Part shown: positions 1 to 6,608 of the stretch, in pieces
Position numbering within the stretch: position 1 is the stretch's first letter
How the letters are laid out: every line of letters begins with the position of its first letter
The notes under the pieces: model-generated
The model's input: only the letters and a program-made list of their open reading frames with translations
Database searches by the model: none
What the model was told of the DNA's origin: nothing
Source of the DNA: Desulfobacterales bacterium
Lineage (GTDB): Bacteria; Desulfobacterota; Desulfobacteria; Desulfobacterales; JAFDCJ01
Assembly (NCBI GenBank): GCA_020345785.1
Contig: CP070771.1
Coordinates: 6,308,291-6,316,290 of the forward strand
Reading direction: 5' to 3'
Length of the DNA: 8,000 nucleotides
Translations under genes and position numbers: made by a program

Positions 1-53
1 GGTTGGGTAGAGGAACGAAACCCAACAAAAGACTCCCGGATCTCAACCCAACC
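1..53. repeat. Intergenic inverted repeat (GGTTGGGT/ACCCAACC type), possibly cut by window edge
   Basis: GGTTGGGT at 1-8 is the exact reverse complement of ACCCAACC at 46-53. GTTGGGT at 2-8 also pairs exactly with ACCCAAC at 20-26, so two alternative hairpins share one left arm. Short elements of this GTTGGGTTTCGTTCC-like kind recur between genes in many bacterial genomes, and this is probably one of them. It lies downstream of the last TRAP gene and could form a structure at the transcript 3' end, but no U-tract follows it, so I do not call it an intrinsic terminator. More of the element may lie before position 1. Confidence 0.6.
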
Positions 54-65
54 TATAAGCTTAAT

Positions 66-101
66 TTTAGTCATTTTAGGCAATTTAGTTCATTTTAGGC
101 A
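66..101. repeat. Short tandem direct repeat in AT-rich 3' region of the TRAP operon
   Basis: TCATTTTAGGCA occurs exactly at 71-82 and again at 90-101, a spacing of 19 bp. Each copy is preceded by TTTAG (66-70 and 84-88), with one extra T in the second copy. The remaining sequence up to 171 is AT-rich and has no gene or clear terminator hairpin. It could be a decayed repeat or a pair of protein-binding sites on the helical face for something further left. The function is unknown. Confidence 0.4.
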
Positions 102-171
102 TTTGTTTATTACACTATATCAGACGGCTATGATAGGGGGGAGAAGTAAAACTTAATATGGCAAAGTAGAG

Positions 172-1497
172 TTATTCAGCCCCCATGATCTTATCCGGAA
201 ACCAGGTGGCAATCTCCGGAAAATAAAATACAAAAAGAAGCGTTAAAAGCGCAACACCGACGAACGGGAATATGGACTTATAGATGTCGGCCATCGTCAC
301 TTCCGGAGGAGAGATCCCCTTGGTGTAGAAAAGATTCATGCCAAAGGGCGGCGTCATATAGCCGATGATTATGTTAATCGTGAACAGGGTCGCAAACCAT
401 ATGGGTTCGATGCCGGCCTGGATGACCACGGGGAAAAAAACCGGCATGGTTAAAACAGTTATCGCAGCGCCGTCAATAAACATGCCCATGATAAAAACAA
501 TGAGCATGATCACACCCAGCATGGCAGAGCTGCCGAAATCTGATTGAATCGATGACAGCAATTCCGCCAACGCTCTCTGGATGCCGAGCGCATTCAACAG
601 GCTGGCAAATAGACTGCCGCCGATAAGAAGCCACATCACCATACATGTAATTTTTATTGAAGCCTGACTTGCCTGGTAGATATTGCGAATGGTGAGTTTG
701 CGGTTGATCGCAGCGCATATCAGCGCACCGAAAGCGCCGATGGCTGCTCCTTCGGTCGGCGTACAGATACCGGAATAAATAGTGCCCATCACGGCCACAA
801 TCAGCAGGACGGGTAGAATGACGGCCCGCAGTGAAACAAATTTTTGCCGCCAGGTTATTTCAAGATTTTTCGGCAGGCCCGGTCCCAATTGAGGTTTGAA
901 CGCACATATGATGAGAATATAGACGGCAAATCCAGCGGCACATAGAAGACCGGGGAAAAGACCGGCCGCAAAGAGCCTGCCAACCGACAATCCGGTAAAC
1001 CCTGCAATAATTATCATAATCACACTTGGCGGAATGAGGGGGCCCAGGGCCGACCCGGCTGCAATACATCCTGTCGCCAGACGTTTATCATACTGGCGTT
1101 TGAACATTTCCGGCAAAGCAATCGGACCTACCGTGACGATGCCGCTGGCGCCGAGCCCGGATATGGCATCCATGATGGTACACATAAAAACAGAACCAAC
1201 ACTGAGTCCGCCCCTCAAACGACCGATCCATTTGTAGGACATATCAAAAAGGCTCTCGGCGATGCCGGATTGTTCCAATACTGTGGCCAAAAAAACAAAT
1301 AATGGAATGGCGAGGAAGATATCCTTGGTGCTTTGCGTGTAAATCGTCGTCGCTGCAGCATAGAGGGCAGTGGGATTCCAAAAGGCAATGATGGAGACCA
1401 CCGAGGTGGCAATCAGGCAAAAAGCGACCGGAAGCCCAAGCATGAGTAATGTGAAAAACGAGAACAGAACGATCAACGTAATCATGCTAACGGTCAT
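172..1497 (-). CDS. dctM: TRAP transporter large membrane subunit (DctM family)
   Basis: This is the 441-residue large permease subunit of a tripartite ATP-independent periplasmic transporter. It forms the inner-membrane translocation path and couples carboxylate uptake to an ion gradient, usually sodium. The sequence is hydrophobic throughout, with roughly a dozen membrane segments. Family signatures are visible: an AIPLFVFLATVLEQSG segment at residues 63-78, GASGIVTVGPIALPEM at 116-131, AAGSALGPLIPPS at 146-158, CTPTEGAAIGA at 245-255 and TPPFGMNLF at 382-390. The length is normal for DctM. I chose ATG at 1497, not the longer frame starting at 1584, because AAGGAG (1505-1510) sits 7 nt upstream and the extra 29 residues are charged and lie inside dctQ. 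It overlaps the dctQ stop by 11 bp, which indicates translational coupling. It is the last gene of the block. The substrate is not readable from sequence. Confidence 0.95.
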   Translation of the reverse strand: MTVSMITLIVLFSFFTLLMLGLPVAFCLIATSVVSIIAFWNPTALYAAATTIYTQSTKDIFLAIPLFVFLATVLEQSGIAESLFDMSYKWIGRLRGGLSVGSVFMCTIMDAISGLGASGIVTVGPIALPEMFKRQYDKRLATGCIAAGSALGPLIPPSVIMIIIAGFTGLSVGRLFAAGLFPGLLCAAGFAVYILIICAFKPQLGPGLPKNLEITWRQKFVSLRAVILPVLLIVAVMGTIYSGICTPTEGAAIGAFGALICAAINRKLTIRNIYQASQASIKITCMVMWLLIGGSLFASLLNALGIQRALAELLSSIQSDFGSSAMLGVIMLIVFIMGMFIDGAAITVLTMPVFFPVVIQAGIEPIWFATLFTINIIIGYMTPPFGMNLFYTKGISPPEVTMADIYKSIFPFVGVALLTLLFVFYFPEIATWFPDKIMGAE

Positions 1498-2014
1498 CGA
1501 GCTTCTCCTTTCTCGATGTTGCGGCAAATTCGGCCATATCCTTGATAAACAGGCTGATTGCCTGCAGCCAAAAGAGGGCCACACCGATGAATATCCCGGT
1601 TTTTAAAGGGTAAATGGGTGGAGACAGCAAAGTGGACGTTCTTTCACCGATTTCAATTGAGCGCCGTGCAAATATGCCGCATTGCCAAACGACAATGGCC
1701 ATGGTCACTATAAAGATGATATAGACCGCCATGTTGATGATGAGCCTTTTTCTCTCCGAAAGGCGTAAAATAAAAATATCCATCACGACATGACCTTTTT
1801 GCAGCAGGGTATTTCCGGCACCGAATACGACAATGACCGCGAAAAGCTGGACATTCACATCCCAGGCCCAGATTGTCGGTCGATTAAATAAATAGCGCAT
1901 GATTACTTCGTAAACGGCAATGAGGGTCATCGGCACGAACAGGAGGCTTGCTAAATTTGACAGATGTTGATTGATATAATCAATAATTCCAAATATTTTT
2001 CTTAGCGTTATCAC
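1487..2014 (-). CDS. dctQ: TRAP transporter small membrane subunit (DctQ family)
   Basis: This 175-residue protein is the small membrane subunit that pairs with DctM and helps dock the solute-binding protein. Four hydrophobic segments lie near residues 20-40, 52-72, 92-114 and 138-157, the normal DctQ topology. The typical family pattern after the first segment is present (YEVIMRYLFNRPTIWAWDV, residues 35-53). So are the GHVVMDI motif at 74-80, equivalent to the usual R-HVRVD region, and the YPLKTG...LFWLQA stretch before and within the last helix. The start is GTG at 2014, with AGGGGG (2020-2025) 5 nt upstream. The gene begins 40 bp after the DUF362 stop and overlaps dctM by 11 bp, so the three are very probably one transcript. 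Some TRAP systems fuse Q and M, but here they are separate. Confidence 0.93.
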   Translation of the reverse strand: MITLRKIFGIIDYINQHLSNLASLLFVPMTLIAVYEVIMRYLFNRPTIWAWDVNVQLFAVIVVFGAGNTLLQKGHVVMDIFILRLSERKRLIINMAVYIIFIVTMAIVVWQCGIFARRSIEIGERTSTLLSPPIYPLKTGIFIGVALFWLQAISLFIKDMAEFAATSRKEKLDDR

Positions 2015-2054
2015 GGTAACCCCCTGCCCCTCTTCGTTTAGAACAATATTGAGT

Positions 2055-3302
2055 TTAACCTTTCACTCTCCTAATTTTCTCCAAATGCGGTAGGGTATCA
2101 ATCTTGTGTGCTTTTAAATACCCGTCTTTTACTCTGGAATGGGTATACGGTGGACAACCGCTCAGAAATATCGGCTTTATACCTTTCGCTTGACATGCAT
2201 TTTCAATTTTTTTCTTAGAGCGTGCGGCGCAGTTGCCGAGCACGATGACCTCGTCTTCCCGGAACTTATCGGGTATATGCGGTTCAACCCCGACAACCAG
2301 CGCGTATTTTTTGCTCTTTTCGATCTCCCAGGGATAAGGCGTGTATTGTATCCACAAGCCGCATCCCCAGCACGCGCCGCCGCAATACTCAGCAACATTG
2401 GAAGACGGATGCATCCAATAATCTCCGGGAGCCGCCTTGCAATGCCGCTTGACATCGTCAATACTTCTTCCGCGGACATTAATTTTGGTTATATCGGTCG
2501 GCCCCTGCCCCGCCTTTTCTGCAATGGGAAGCACCATCTGTTCATAGGGTTCATGACCGATCGCAAGCATGGTCACGGCTTCGGTTGCAACCGGATTTTT
2601 CCCCATGATAATGACGCCCCAATCCGCCGGATCACCGAATCTGGGTCCCAGGCCTTCTTGAATCACCAGGCCGTCCATCACCGTAAAGGTCGGGGGAATG
2701 AGCTTGTATAAATCAACAAGAAAATAGAAGTGCTCCGGAATTCTATGCCAGGGAAGGCGTTCATCGTAAGGAATTAATCCGAACATATTTTTATATCCCA
2801 GCGTGAATTTCCCGACACGCGTGGGTTTTACTTTGGGAACGTTAATAATTACATCGGCGTTCAAACAGGATTTGGGCAGCCATTGCTCCCGTAAGACCAC
2901 CCCGCCCGGCACCTTGCGCAACACGTACTCATCGTCGTCAAGGCCGAGAACTTCCCCGCCGACTTTCTCGACCGCCGCTTTAATGCCGGTTGACGCCAAC
3001 ATATATTCACCGGTAATTCCGTGAGCCGGCCCATCGGCAGTTATCACCCGCTTGGCTCCGGCATCCACCAAAATTTCGGTTAGCGCCGCTAAGACCATGT
3101 AATCGGTTGTACATGTCCAGGGCGGCAGGCCTTCAGCTTCCGGATAGCCAAGATTTGGCTTCAGTATTACCGTATCGCCTTTTTTCATAACCTCTCCAAT
3201 GCCGCCGATTAACTCGAATCCTTCCTGAATCATTTTTTTGGCATCCCATCGATTGCCGCTGGTCACTGCAACTACCGGTGCCCTATTTGCTTTTTTGGCC
3301 AT
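2055..3302 (-). CDS. DUF362 domain-containing protein with cysteine-rich C-terminus
   Basis: This is a 415-residue, apparently cytoplasmic protein with no signal peptide or membrane segment. It matches the DUF362 family: TVILKPNLGYPEAEG near residues 44-58, a TCTTDYMVLAALTEILVDAGAK region at about 63-84, TADGP at 88-92, DVIINVPKVK at 150-159, TLGYKNMFGLIP at 167-178 and MDGLVIQEGLGPRFGDP at 209-225. DUF362 is found with or without ferredoxin domains. No CxxCxxCxxxCP ferredoxin motif is present here. Instead the C-terminal third has Cys307, Cys311 and Cys314 (CGGACWGC), then GNCA with Cys358, Cys370 and SGCPP with Cys383, which could bind a metal or an Fe-S cluster (inference). The start is ATG 3302, with GGGAGGG 8 nt upstream. 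An in-frame TTG one codon earlier is possible. It lies 40 bp before dctQ, which ties it to the transporter genes. The biochemical role is unknown. Confidence 0.88.
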   Translation of the reverse strand: MAKKANRAPVVAVTSGNRWDAKKMIQEGFELIGGIGEVMKKGDTVILKPNLGYPEAEGLPPWTCTTDYMVLAALTEILVDAGAKRVITADGPAHGITGEYMLASTGIKAAVEKVGGEVLGLDDDEYVLRKVPGGVVLREQWLPKSCLNADVIINVPKVKPTRVGKFTLGYKNMFGLIPYDERLPWHRIPEHFYFLVDLYKLIPPTFTVMDGLVIQEGLGPRFGDPADWGVIIMGKNPVATEAVTMLAIGHEPYEQMVLPIAEKAGQGPTDITKINVRGRSIDDVKRHCKAAPGDYWMHPSSNVAEYCGGACWGCGLWIQYTPYPWEIEKSKKYALVVGVEPHIPDKFREDEVIVLGNCAARSKKKIENACQAKGIKPIFLSGCPPYTHSRVKDGYLKAHKIDTLPHLEKIRRVKG

Positions 3303-3310
3303 CAATTTTA

Positions 3311-3317
3311 CCCTCCC
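3311..3317 (-). promoter_or_regulatory. Ribosome binding site deciding the DUF362 start
   Basis: GGGAGGG on the minus strand lies 8 nt before ATG 3302 and 5 nt before an in-frame TTG at 3305. The spacing and the better codon favour the ATG. Confidence 0.65.
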
Positions 3318-3333
3318 TGATATGGTATTTCAG

Positions 3334-3344
3334 ACGACTGTCGT
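3334..3344. promoter_or_regulatory. Perfect short palindrome upstream of the DUF362 gene, possible operator
   Basis: ACGAC-T-GTCGT is a perfect 5-bp inverted repeat around one base, 32 bp upstream of the DUF362 start. A second perfect palindrome, GAATATTC, follows at 3351-3358. The position fits a regulator site near a promoter for DUF362-dctQM, but a palindrome this short can arise by chance. Confidence 0.25.
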
Positions 3345-3398
3345 ATTCCAGAATATTCTATTTAATTGAGCAGTCGGGGCATTTATTGCCTTATAGAC

Positions 3399-3497
3399 CG
3401 TCATTCCTGCGAAGCCTGTGCCGGACTTGATCCGGTAGCAGGAATCCAGAAAATTCGGTACCGAGTGGACTGGATGCCCGCCCCCGCGGGCATGGCG
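3399..3497. repeat. Composite intergenic palindromic repeat (GTCATTCC...GGAATCCAG type)
   Basis: About 99 bp of nested dyads. The outer 13-bp arms at 3399-3411 and 3485-3497 match at 10 of 13 positions as an inverted repeat. Inside, ATTCCTGC (3403-3410) pairs exactly with GCAGGAAT (3438-3445), enclosing CCGGA-CTTGA-TCCGG (3421-3435). ATCCAG (3444-3449) pairs with CTGGAT (3470-3475) around the perfect palindrome TCGGTACCGA (3455-3464). ATGCCCGC (3474-3481) pairs with GCGGGCAT (3486-3493) across a CCCC loop. This is the layout of widespread REP/MITE-like intergenic elements in Desulfobacterota and other Proteobacteria. It has no coding capacity and is probably moved or copied in trans. Confidence 0.75.
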
Positions 3498-3632
3498 AGC
3501 AAAACACCCCGACCCCTTATTTAATTATAAAGACAAATGTGTATGGGCGATGTTTATCCCCTACCGCGGTGCATAGATCGGGCGCGAAGAGTAAACCGAT
3601 CAAAACGTTTGATTGCTTCTGCGAGAGCCTTA

Positions 3633-3658
3633 GAGGCGGGGCTAAACCCCGCGCCTAC
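3633..3658. repeat. GC-rich hairpin element (GTAGGCGGGG/CCCCGCCTAC type)
   Basis: GCGGGG (3636-3641) and CCCCGC (3647-3652) form a perfect 6-bp stem around a CTAAA loop. The stem can extend outward towards GCCTAC (3653-3658) with a bulge. The sequence resembles a short hairpin repeated between genes in many genomes. It lies about 175 bp after the dctP stop, on the downstream side, and has no U-tract, so a terminator role is not supported. Confidence 0.5.
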
Positions 3659-3832
3659 ATCGCCCTGACGGACCTACTCGCCCTTTCAAAATTGACGCCC
3701 ACCCGCGCAGGCGAAAAAACCGATTCCAAGTTCTGCTGGATCTCTGCCGGCGCCTTTTTTACTACCCCCTCATACGCATGAAAAGAACCTGCTTTTTCTC
3801 TTTGATCAACGGCTATAAATTTCGCCGCAAAA

Positions 3833-4870
3833 TTACTCCGGCATGCGTCCCAGATAGCGAAGCGTGTCTTTGATCGCCTCGACACCCTTGGCACATTCCG
3901 GGCTTTTTTTTGCAACTTCATCCCAAATCGGCAGGGCAAGCGAGGTTGCTTTGAGCTGATCTTCGGCTGAGAGCATATGGAACTTGACCCCGTATTTCTG
4001 CTCTGCTTCTCTCTTTGAATTTTCGACAACCCCCGAGTAAAGCGCTGCAATTTTCACGGCGACGCCGGGAGCGGAAGTATCCAGAATCAATTTCAAATCA
4101 TCGGGCAGCGCCTCCCATGACTTTTTGTTGACGGCAAAGACAAAGCCGATGCTGTTGGTGGTCGGCAGCAAATAGTGATGCACCACCTCTCCCAGCTTAT
4201 TGGAAATAAGGGCCCCCGAGGATGCCAAATAGCCGTCAATCGTACCCATTTTGAGTGCCATGTAGATCTCGCCGTAGGGGACAGACACCGGAGCCGCCCC
4301 CAGGGCTCTGACATAATCCGCGTAGATTCCGACTGCCCGGATCTTTAAGCCCTTCACATCATCCAGCTTGGTAACCTCCTTGGCCGTCCCGATATTATAG
4401 TTGTCTCCCATCGTATAATGCGCCAACAGGTGAATATTGTGCCGGTCATAAGCTTGCTTCATTAAATCAAAAAGGCCGAATTGAAAAAGCGAGACTGCAT
4501 GCGCTTTGGCATCGGACCATCCCCAGGGCAGCCCCTGTTCAAAATTACCTTCGGGCATAATCCCGGTGTAAAATCCAGGATATAGCGCGGCGGCGTCAAA
4601 TACACCCCTGCTCAACGAGTCATATGTATCCATAACGGATGCCAACGCATTGGGGGCATGCCAGGTTATCTTTATCCTTCCGTCCGTAACCTTTTCTATC
4701 CATTCAATCATCGGTTTGTTTAGATGCATACTCGGCCATGAGGCAGCCGGATACGTATCCTGGAAATTCCATTGAATCACCTTCTTATCGGCGGCGTGAA
4801 GCGGCAATATCATCAAAAAAAACAATGCCAACACGACACACATGCTAACCGGCCAATACTTTTTTTTCAT
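3833..4870 (-). CDS. dctP: TRAP transporter solute-binding protein (DctP family), periplasmic
   Basis: This 345-residue extracytoplasmic protein captures the substrate and delivers it to the DctQM membrane pair. A Sec signal peptide is clear: MKKK, a hydrophobic core to about residue 23, then LPLHA-A, with cleavage likely after residue 26. The mature part has family features: an early VIQWNFQDTYPAASW strand region, LDDVKGLKIRAVG at 149-161 (the arginine at 158 matches the conserved carboxylate-binding position of the family), and VPYGEIYMALKMGTIDGYLAS at 177-197. Length is normal. I use ATG 4870, not the 37-residue-longer frame from 4981, because AAAGGAGG lies 7 nt upstream and the signal peptide starts there. 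It follows the acyl-CoA ligase by 113 bp but is separated from its membrane subunits by 530 bp and the DUF362 gene. The ligand is probably an organic acid but cannot be named. Confidence 0.95.
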   Translation of the reverse strand: MKKKYWPVSMCVVLALFFLMILPLHAADKKVIQWNFQDTYPAASWPSMHLNKPMIEWIEKVTDGRIKITWHAPNALASVMDTYDSLSRGVFDAAALYPGFYTGIMPEGNFEQGLPWGWSDAKAHAVSLFQFGLFDLMKQAYDRHNIHLLAHYTMGDNYNIGTAKEVTKLDDVKGLKIRAVGIYADYVRALGAAPVSVPYGEIYMALKMGTIDGYLASSGALISNKLGEVVHHYLLPTTNSIGFVFAVNKKSWEALPDDLKLILDTSAPGVAVKIAALYSGVVENSKREAEQKYGVKFHMLSAEDQLKATSLALPIWDEVAKKSPECAKGVEAIKDTLRYLGRMPE

Positions 4871-4983
4871 TTTAAAGCCTCCTTTCGTAACATTAACGGT
4901 TTTCCTGCAAACAAGATCCGGCGCCGATCGCCACGGATATTTTAACAGAATGTCTTTGGACGCCGCTTGCGCACAGCGCATGA
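4871..4983. other. Leader between acyl-CoA ligase and dctP, with short dyads
   Basis: The 113 bp hold a strong Shine-Dalgarno site next to dctP, an 8-bp palindrome CGGCGCCG (4919-4926), and a small hairpin TGCGC-ACA-GCGCA (4968-4980) just after the ligase stop. No U-tract follows the hairpin on the minus strand. I could not place a convincing promoter, so co-transcription with the ligase is the simplest reading. Confidence 0.3.
4878..4885 (-). promoter_or_regulatory. Strong ribosome binding site for dctP
   Basis: AAAGGAGG on the minus strand, 7 nt before ATG 4870. It is close to the ideal anti-16S complement and fixes the start at the signal peptide. It also fits the high expression expected of a periplasmic binding protein. 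Confidence 0.85.
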
Positions 4984-6519
4984 CTACCCTTTGCCATACA
5001 GCTTTTTTATCAGCGCTCGATCCAGTTTTCCGCTGCCTATTTTAGGCAAAGATTCGGCAAACTCCATTATCCTCGGTCGTTTGAAGCCGCTTAATATCGT
5101 TTTGAGATGTTCAAGAATTTCCATTTCATCGATCTTTTCATCGCGCTTCGGTGCAATGATCGCTTTAACTGTCTGTCCCCATTTTTCGTTCGGAACCCCC
5201 AGCACGGCAACGTCGGCAACTTTCTCATGGCTGAGAATGGCTTCTTCGACCTCAGCCGGATAGACATTCTCTCCGCCACTGACAATCATATCGTCTTTGC
5301 GACCCAGAAAATAAATAAATCCGTCTTTATCTTTGACCGCAAGATCGCCGGTATGCAACCATCCATCGCGAAATGCCTTTTTGCTTTCCTCGGGTCTATT
5401 CCAATATGCACTCACAACAGAGGGGCCCCTGTGCAGCAATTCCCCTTCTTTGCCAACCGCGGCTTCCCTACCATTGGGGTCGATAATCATCGTGTCGGTC
5501 AAGGTCAGCGATTTTCCAATGCAGTTTGCCGGTTTGCCTGCAACATCGGGCGGCCGCATGCCGATGGTTCCGTCCGAAGTTTCGGTGAGCCCGTAAGAGT
5601 TTAAAATTGGAACCCCCAGTTCTCCGAACGCCCGAGTTATCTTTTCGGCTACGGCTTCGCCGCCCGCTCCAATAAAGCGAAGATTGGCAAAATTATGATC
5701 CCTCCAATTGGGAAGCGCCAAGACCATTTTGGCCATCGCAGGAATGAAATAAGTATTGGTTATTCCTTCTTGGGATATATTCCGCAAGGCTTCTTCAGGA
5801 GAAAACCGCCTTTGCAGCATCACCTTCGCCCCGACGATAAGATGCGGCAAGGTCCACAGCATATGCCCGCCGATGTGAAACAAGGGTATGATCGTTAGGG
5901 TATAATCCTGTTTGGTGATGCCGACATCGATGATCCAGTTGATTGCATTAAAAAAAAGATTGGTTTGTTTTAAAGGAACGCCTTTGGGTCTACCGGTGGA
6001 TCCTGCCGTGTAGAGCAATAGTAAAGTATCTTCGGAATCGCCCTCAATTTCAGGTCCTTTTGAAGGATATTGATTCATAAAATCTTCATAATTCTGCGCC
6101 CAGTCCGGTTTGCCGGCACCGAAACAGAGGCAAAGATGAATGGAGTCAATCGCTTTGCTGATTTCTTGGGCGACGCCAGCAAACTCAAAGTCAAAAATAA
6201 ACGCTTTCGGTTTCGCATCTTGCAGAATTTTTATGATTTCAACAGGGGCCAAACGATAATTCAAAGGACACAGAATGGCGCCGACTCTGGCAGCAGCGGT
6301 AAATATATCGATATATTCAACCGAGTTGGTTGTAAGGCAACAGAGCCGTTCCCCTCGGCGAATGCCGGCATCCACAAGTGCATTGGCCAACCGATTCGCC
6401 CGCTGTTGAAGCGCATCGTACGTATATGATGCCGCGTTGTAGGATTCGGTGACAGCGACGTCATCCGGGTGCAGGTACGCCTTCTTCTCAAAAATATAAG
6501 CGAAATTTTGTTGCAGCAT
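4984..6519 (-). CDS. AMP-forming acyl-CoA ligase (ANL superfamily)
   Basis: A 511-residue cytoplasmic enzyme that activates a carboxylic acid with ATP to an acyl-AMP and then the CoA thioester. All core motifs are in order: the phosphate-binding loop YTAGSTGRPKG at 170-180, YGLTET at 309-314, GWLHTGDLA at 386-394 with Asp392, the hinge region GRKDDMIVSGGENVYPAEVE at 406-425, and PKIGSGKLDR at 492-501 with the adenylation lysine Lys498. The length is typical of medium/long-chain or aryl acid ligases, and the enzyme looks intact. It starts at ATG 6519 with a modest TGGGG site about 6 nt upstream. Next to a TRAP uptake system and a thiolase, it probably activates the imported acid. The chain length or aromatic preference cannot be read from these motifs. 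Names such as fatty-acid, cyclohexanecarboxylate or benzoate ligase would be guesses. Confidence 0.93.
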   Translation of the reverse strand: MLQQNFAYIFEKKAYLHPDDVAVTESYNAASYTYDALQQRANRLANALVDAGIRRGERLCCLTTNSVEYIDIFTAAARVGAILCPLNYRLAPVEIIKILQDAKPKAFIFDFEFAGVAQEISKAIDSIHLCLCFGAGKPDWAQNYEDFMNQYPSKGPEIEGDSEDTLLLLYTAGSTGRPKGVPLKQTNLFFNAINWIIDVGITKQDYTLTIIPLFHIGGHMLWTLPHLIVGAKVMLQRRFSPEEALRNISQEGITNTYFIPAMAKMVLALPNWRDHNFANLRFIGAGGEAVAEKITRAFGELGVPILNSYGLTETSDGTIGMRPPDVAGKPANCIGKSLTLTDTMIIDPNGREAAVGKEGELLHRGPSVVSAYWNRPEESKKAFRDGWLHTGDLAVKDKDGFIYFLGRKDDMIVSGGENVYPAEVEEAILSHEKVADVAVLGVPNEKWGQTVKAIIAPKRDEKIDEMEILEHLKTILSGFKRPRIMEFAESLPKIGSGKLDRALIKKLYGKG

Positions 6520-6608
6520 TTCAGACCCCAGACTTTACCCCTAATTTGCATAAAATGTTTTCTTGAATTTAGGCCGTTGTGATGAAAAGCATTGGCAATA
6601 TTACGTGA

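Larger units (their letters stand above)
3303..3832. other. 530-bp non-coding spacer splitting the TRAP genes
   Basis: I find no supported gene between dctP and the DUF362 gene. The open frames here (for example plus strand 3539-3781 and the minus-strand frame 3655-4050) have no recognisable domains, no good ribosome-binding site, and run over repeats or into dctP out of frame. The spacer holds an odd-number palindrome near the DUF362 start, a composite hairpin repeat at 3399-3497 and a GC-rich hairpin at 3633-3658. A separate promoter for DUF362-dctQM is plausible here. AT-rich TAGAAT/TATTCT stretches occur around 3350-3365, but no convincing -35/-10 pair could be fixed by eye. Confidence 0.6.

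Noticed and set aside
1498..1584. 29-residue N-terminal extension of the DctM frame
   Set aside because: The extension lies in dctQ, is polar and unlike DctM N-termini, and a good Shine-Dalgarno site marks ATG 1497 instead.
2139..2711. Plus-strand 190-residue open frame
   Set aside because: It is antisense to the well-supported DUF362 gene and has no recognisable features.
3539..3781. Plus-strand 80-residue open frame in the TRAP spacer
   Set aside because: It is opposite in direction to all neighbours, crosses the GC-rich hairpin repeat, and has no recognisable motif or ribosome-binding site.
3655..4050. Minus-strand 131-residue open frame overlapping the dctP 3' end
   Set aside because: It is an out-of-frame shadow of dctP that runs on into the spacer. 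Its composition is arginine- and serine-rich with no domain.
4968..4980. Hairpin TGCGC-ACA-GCGCA as a terminator after the ligase
   Set aside because: The stem is only 5 bp and no run of T follows on the minus strand.
5107..5604. Plus-strand 165-residue open frame
   Set aside because: It is antisense to the acyl-CoA ligase, whose motifs span the same region.
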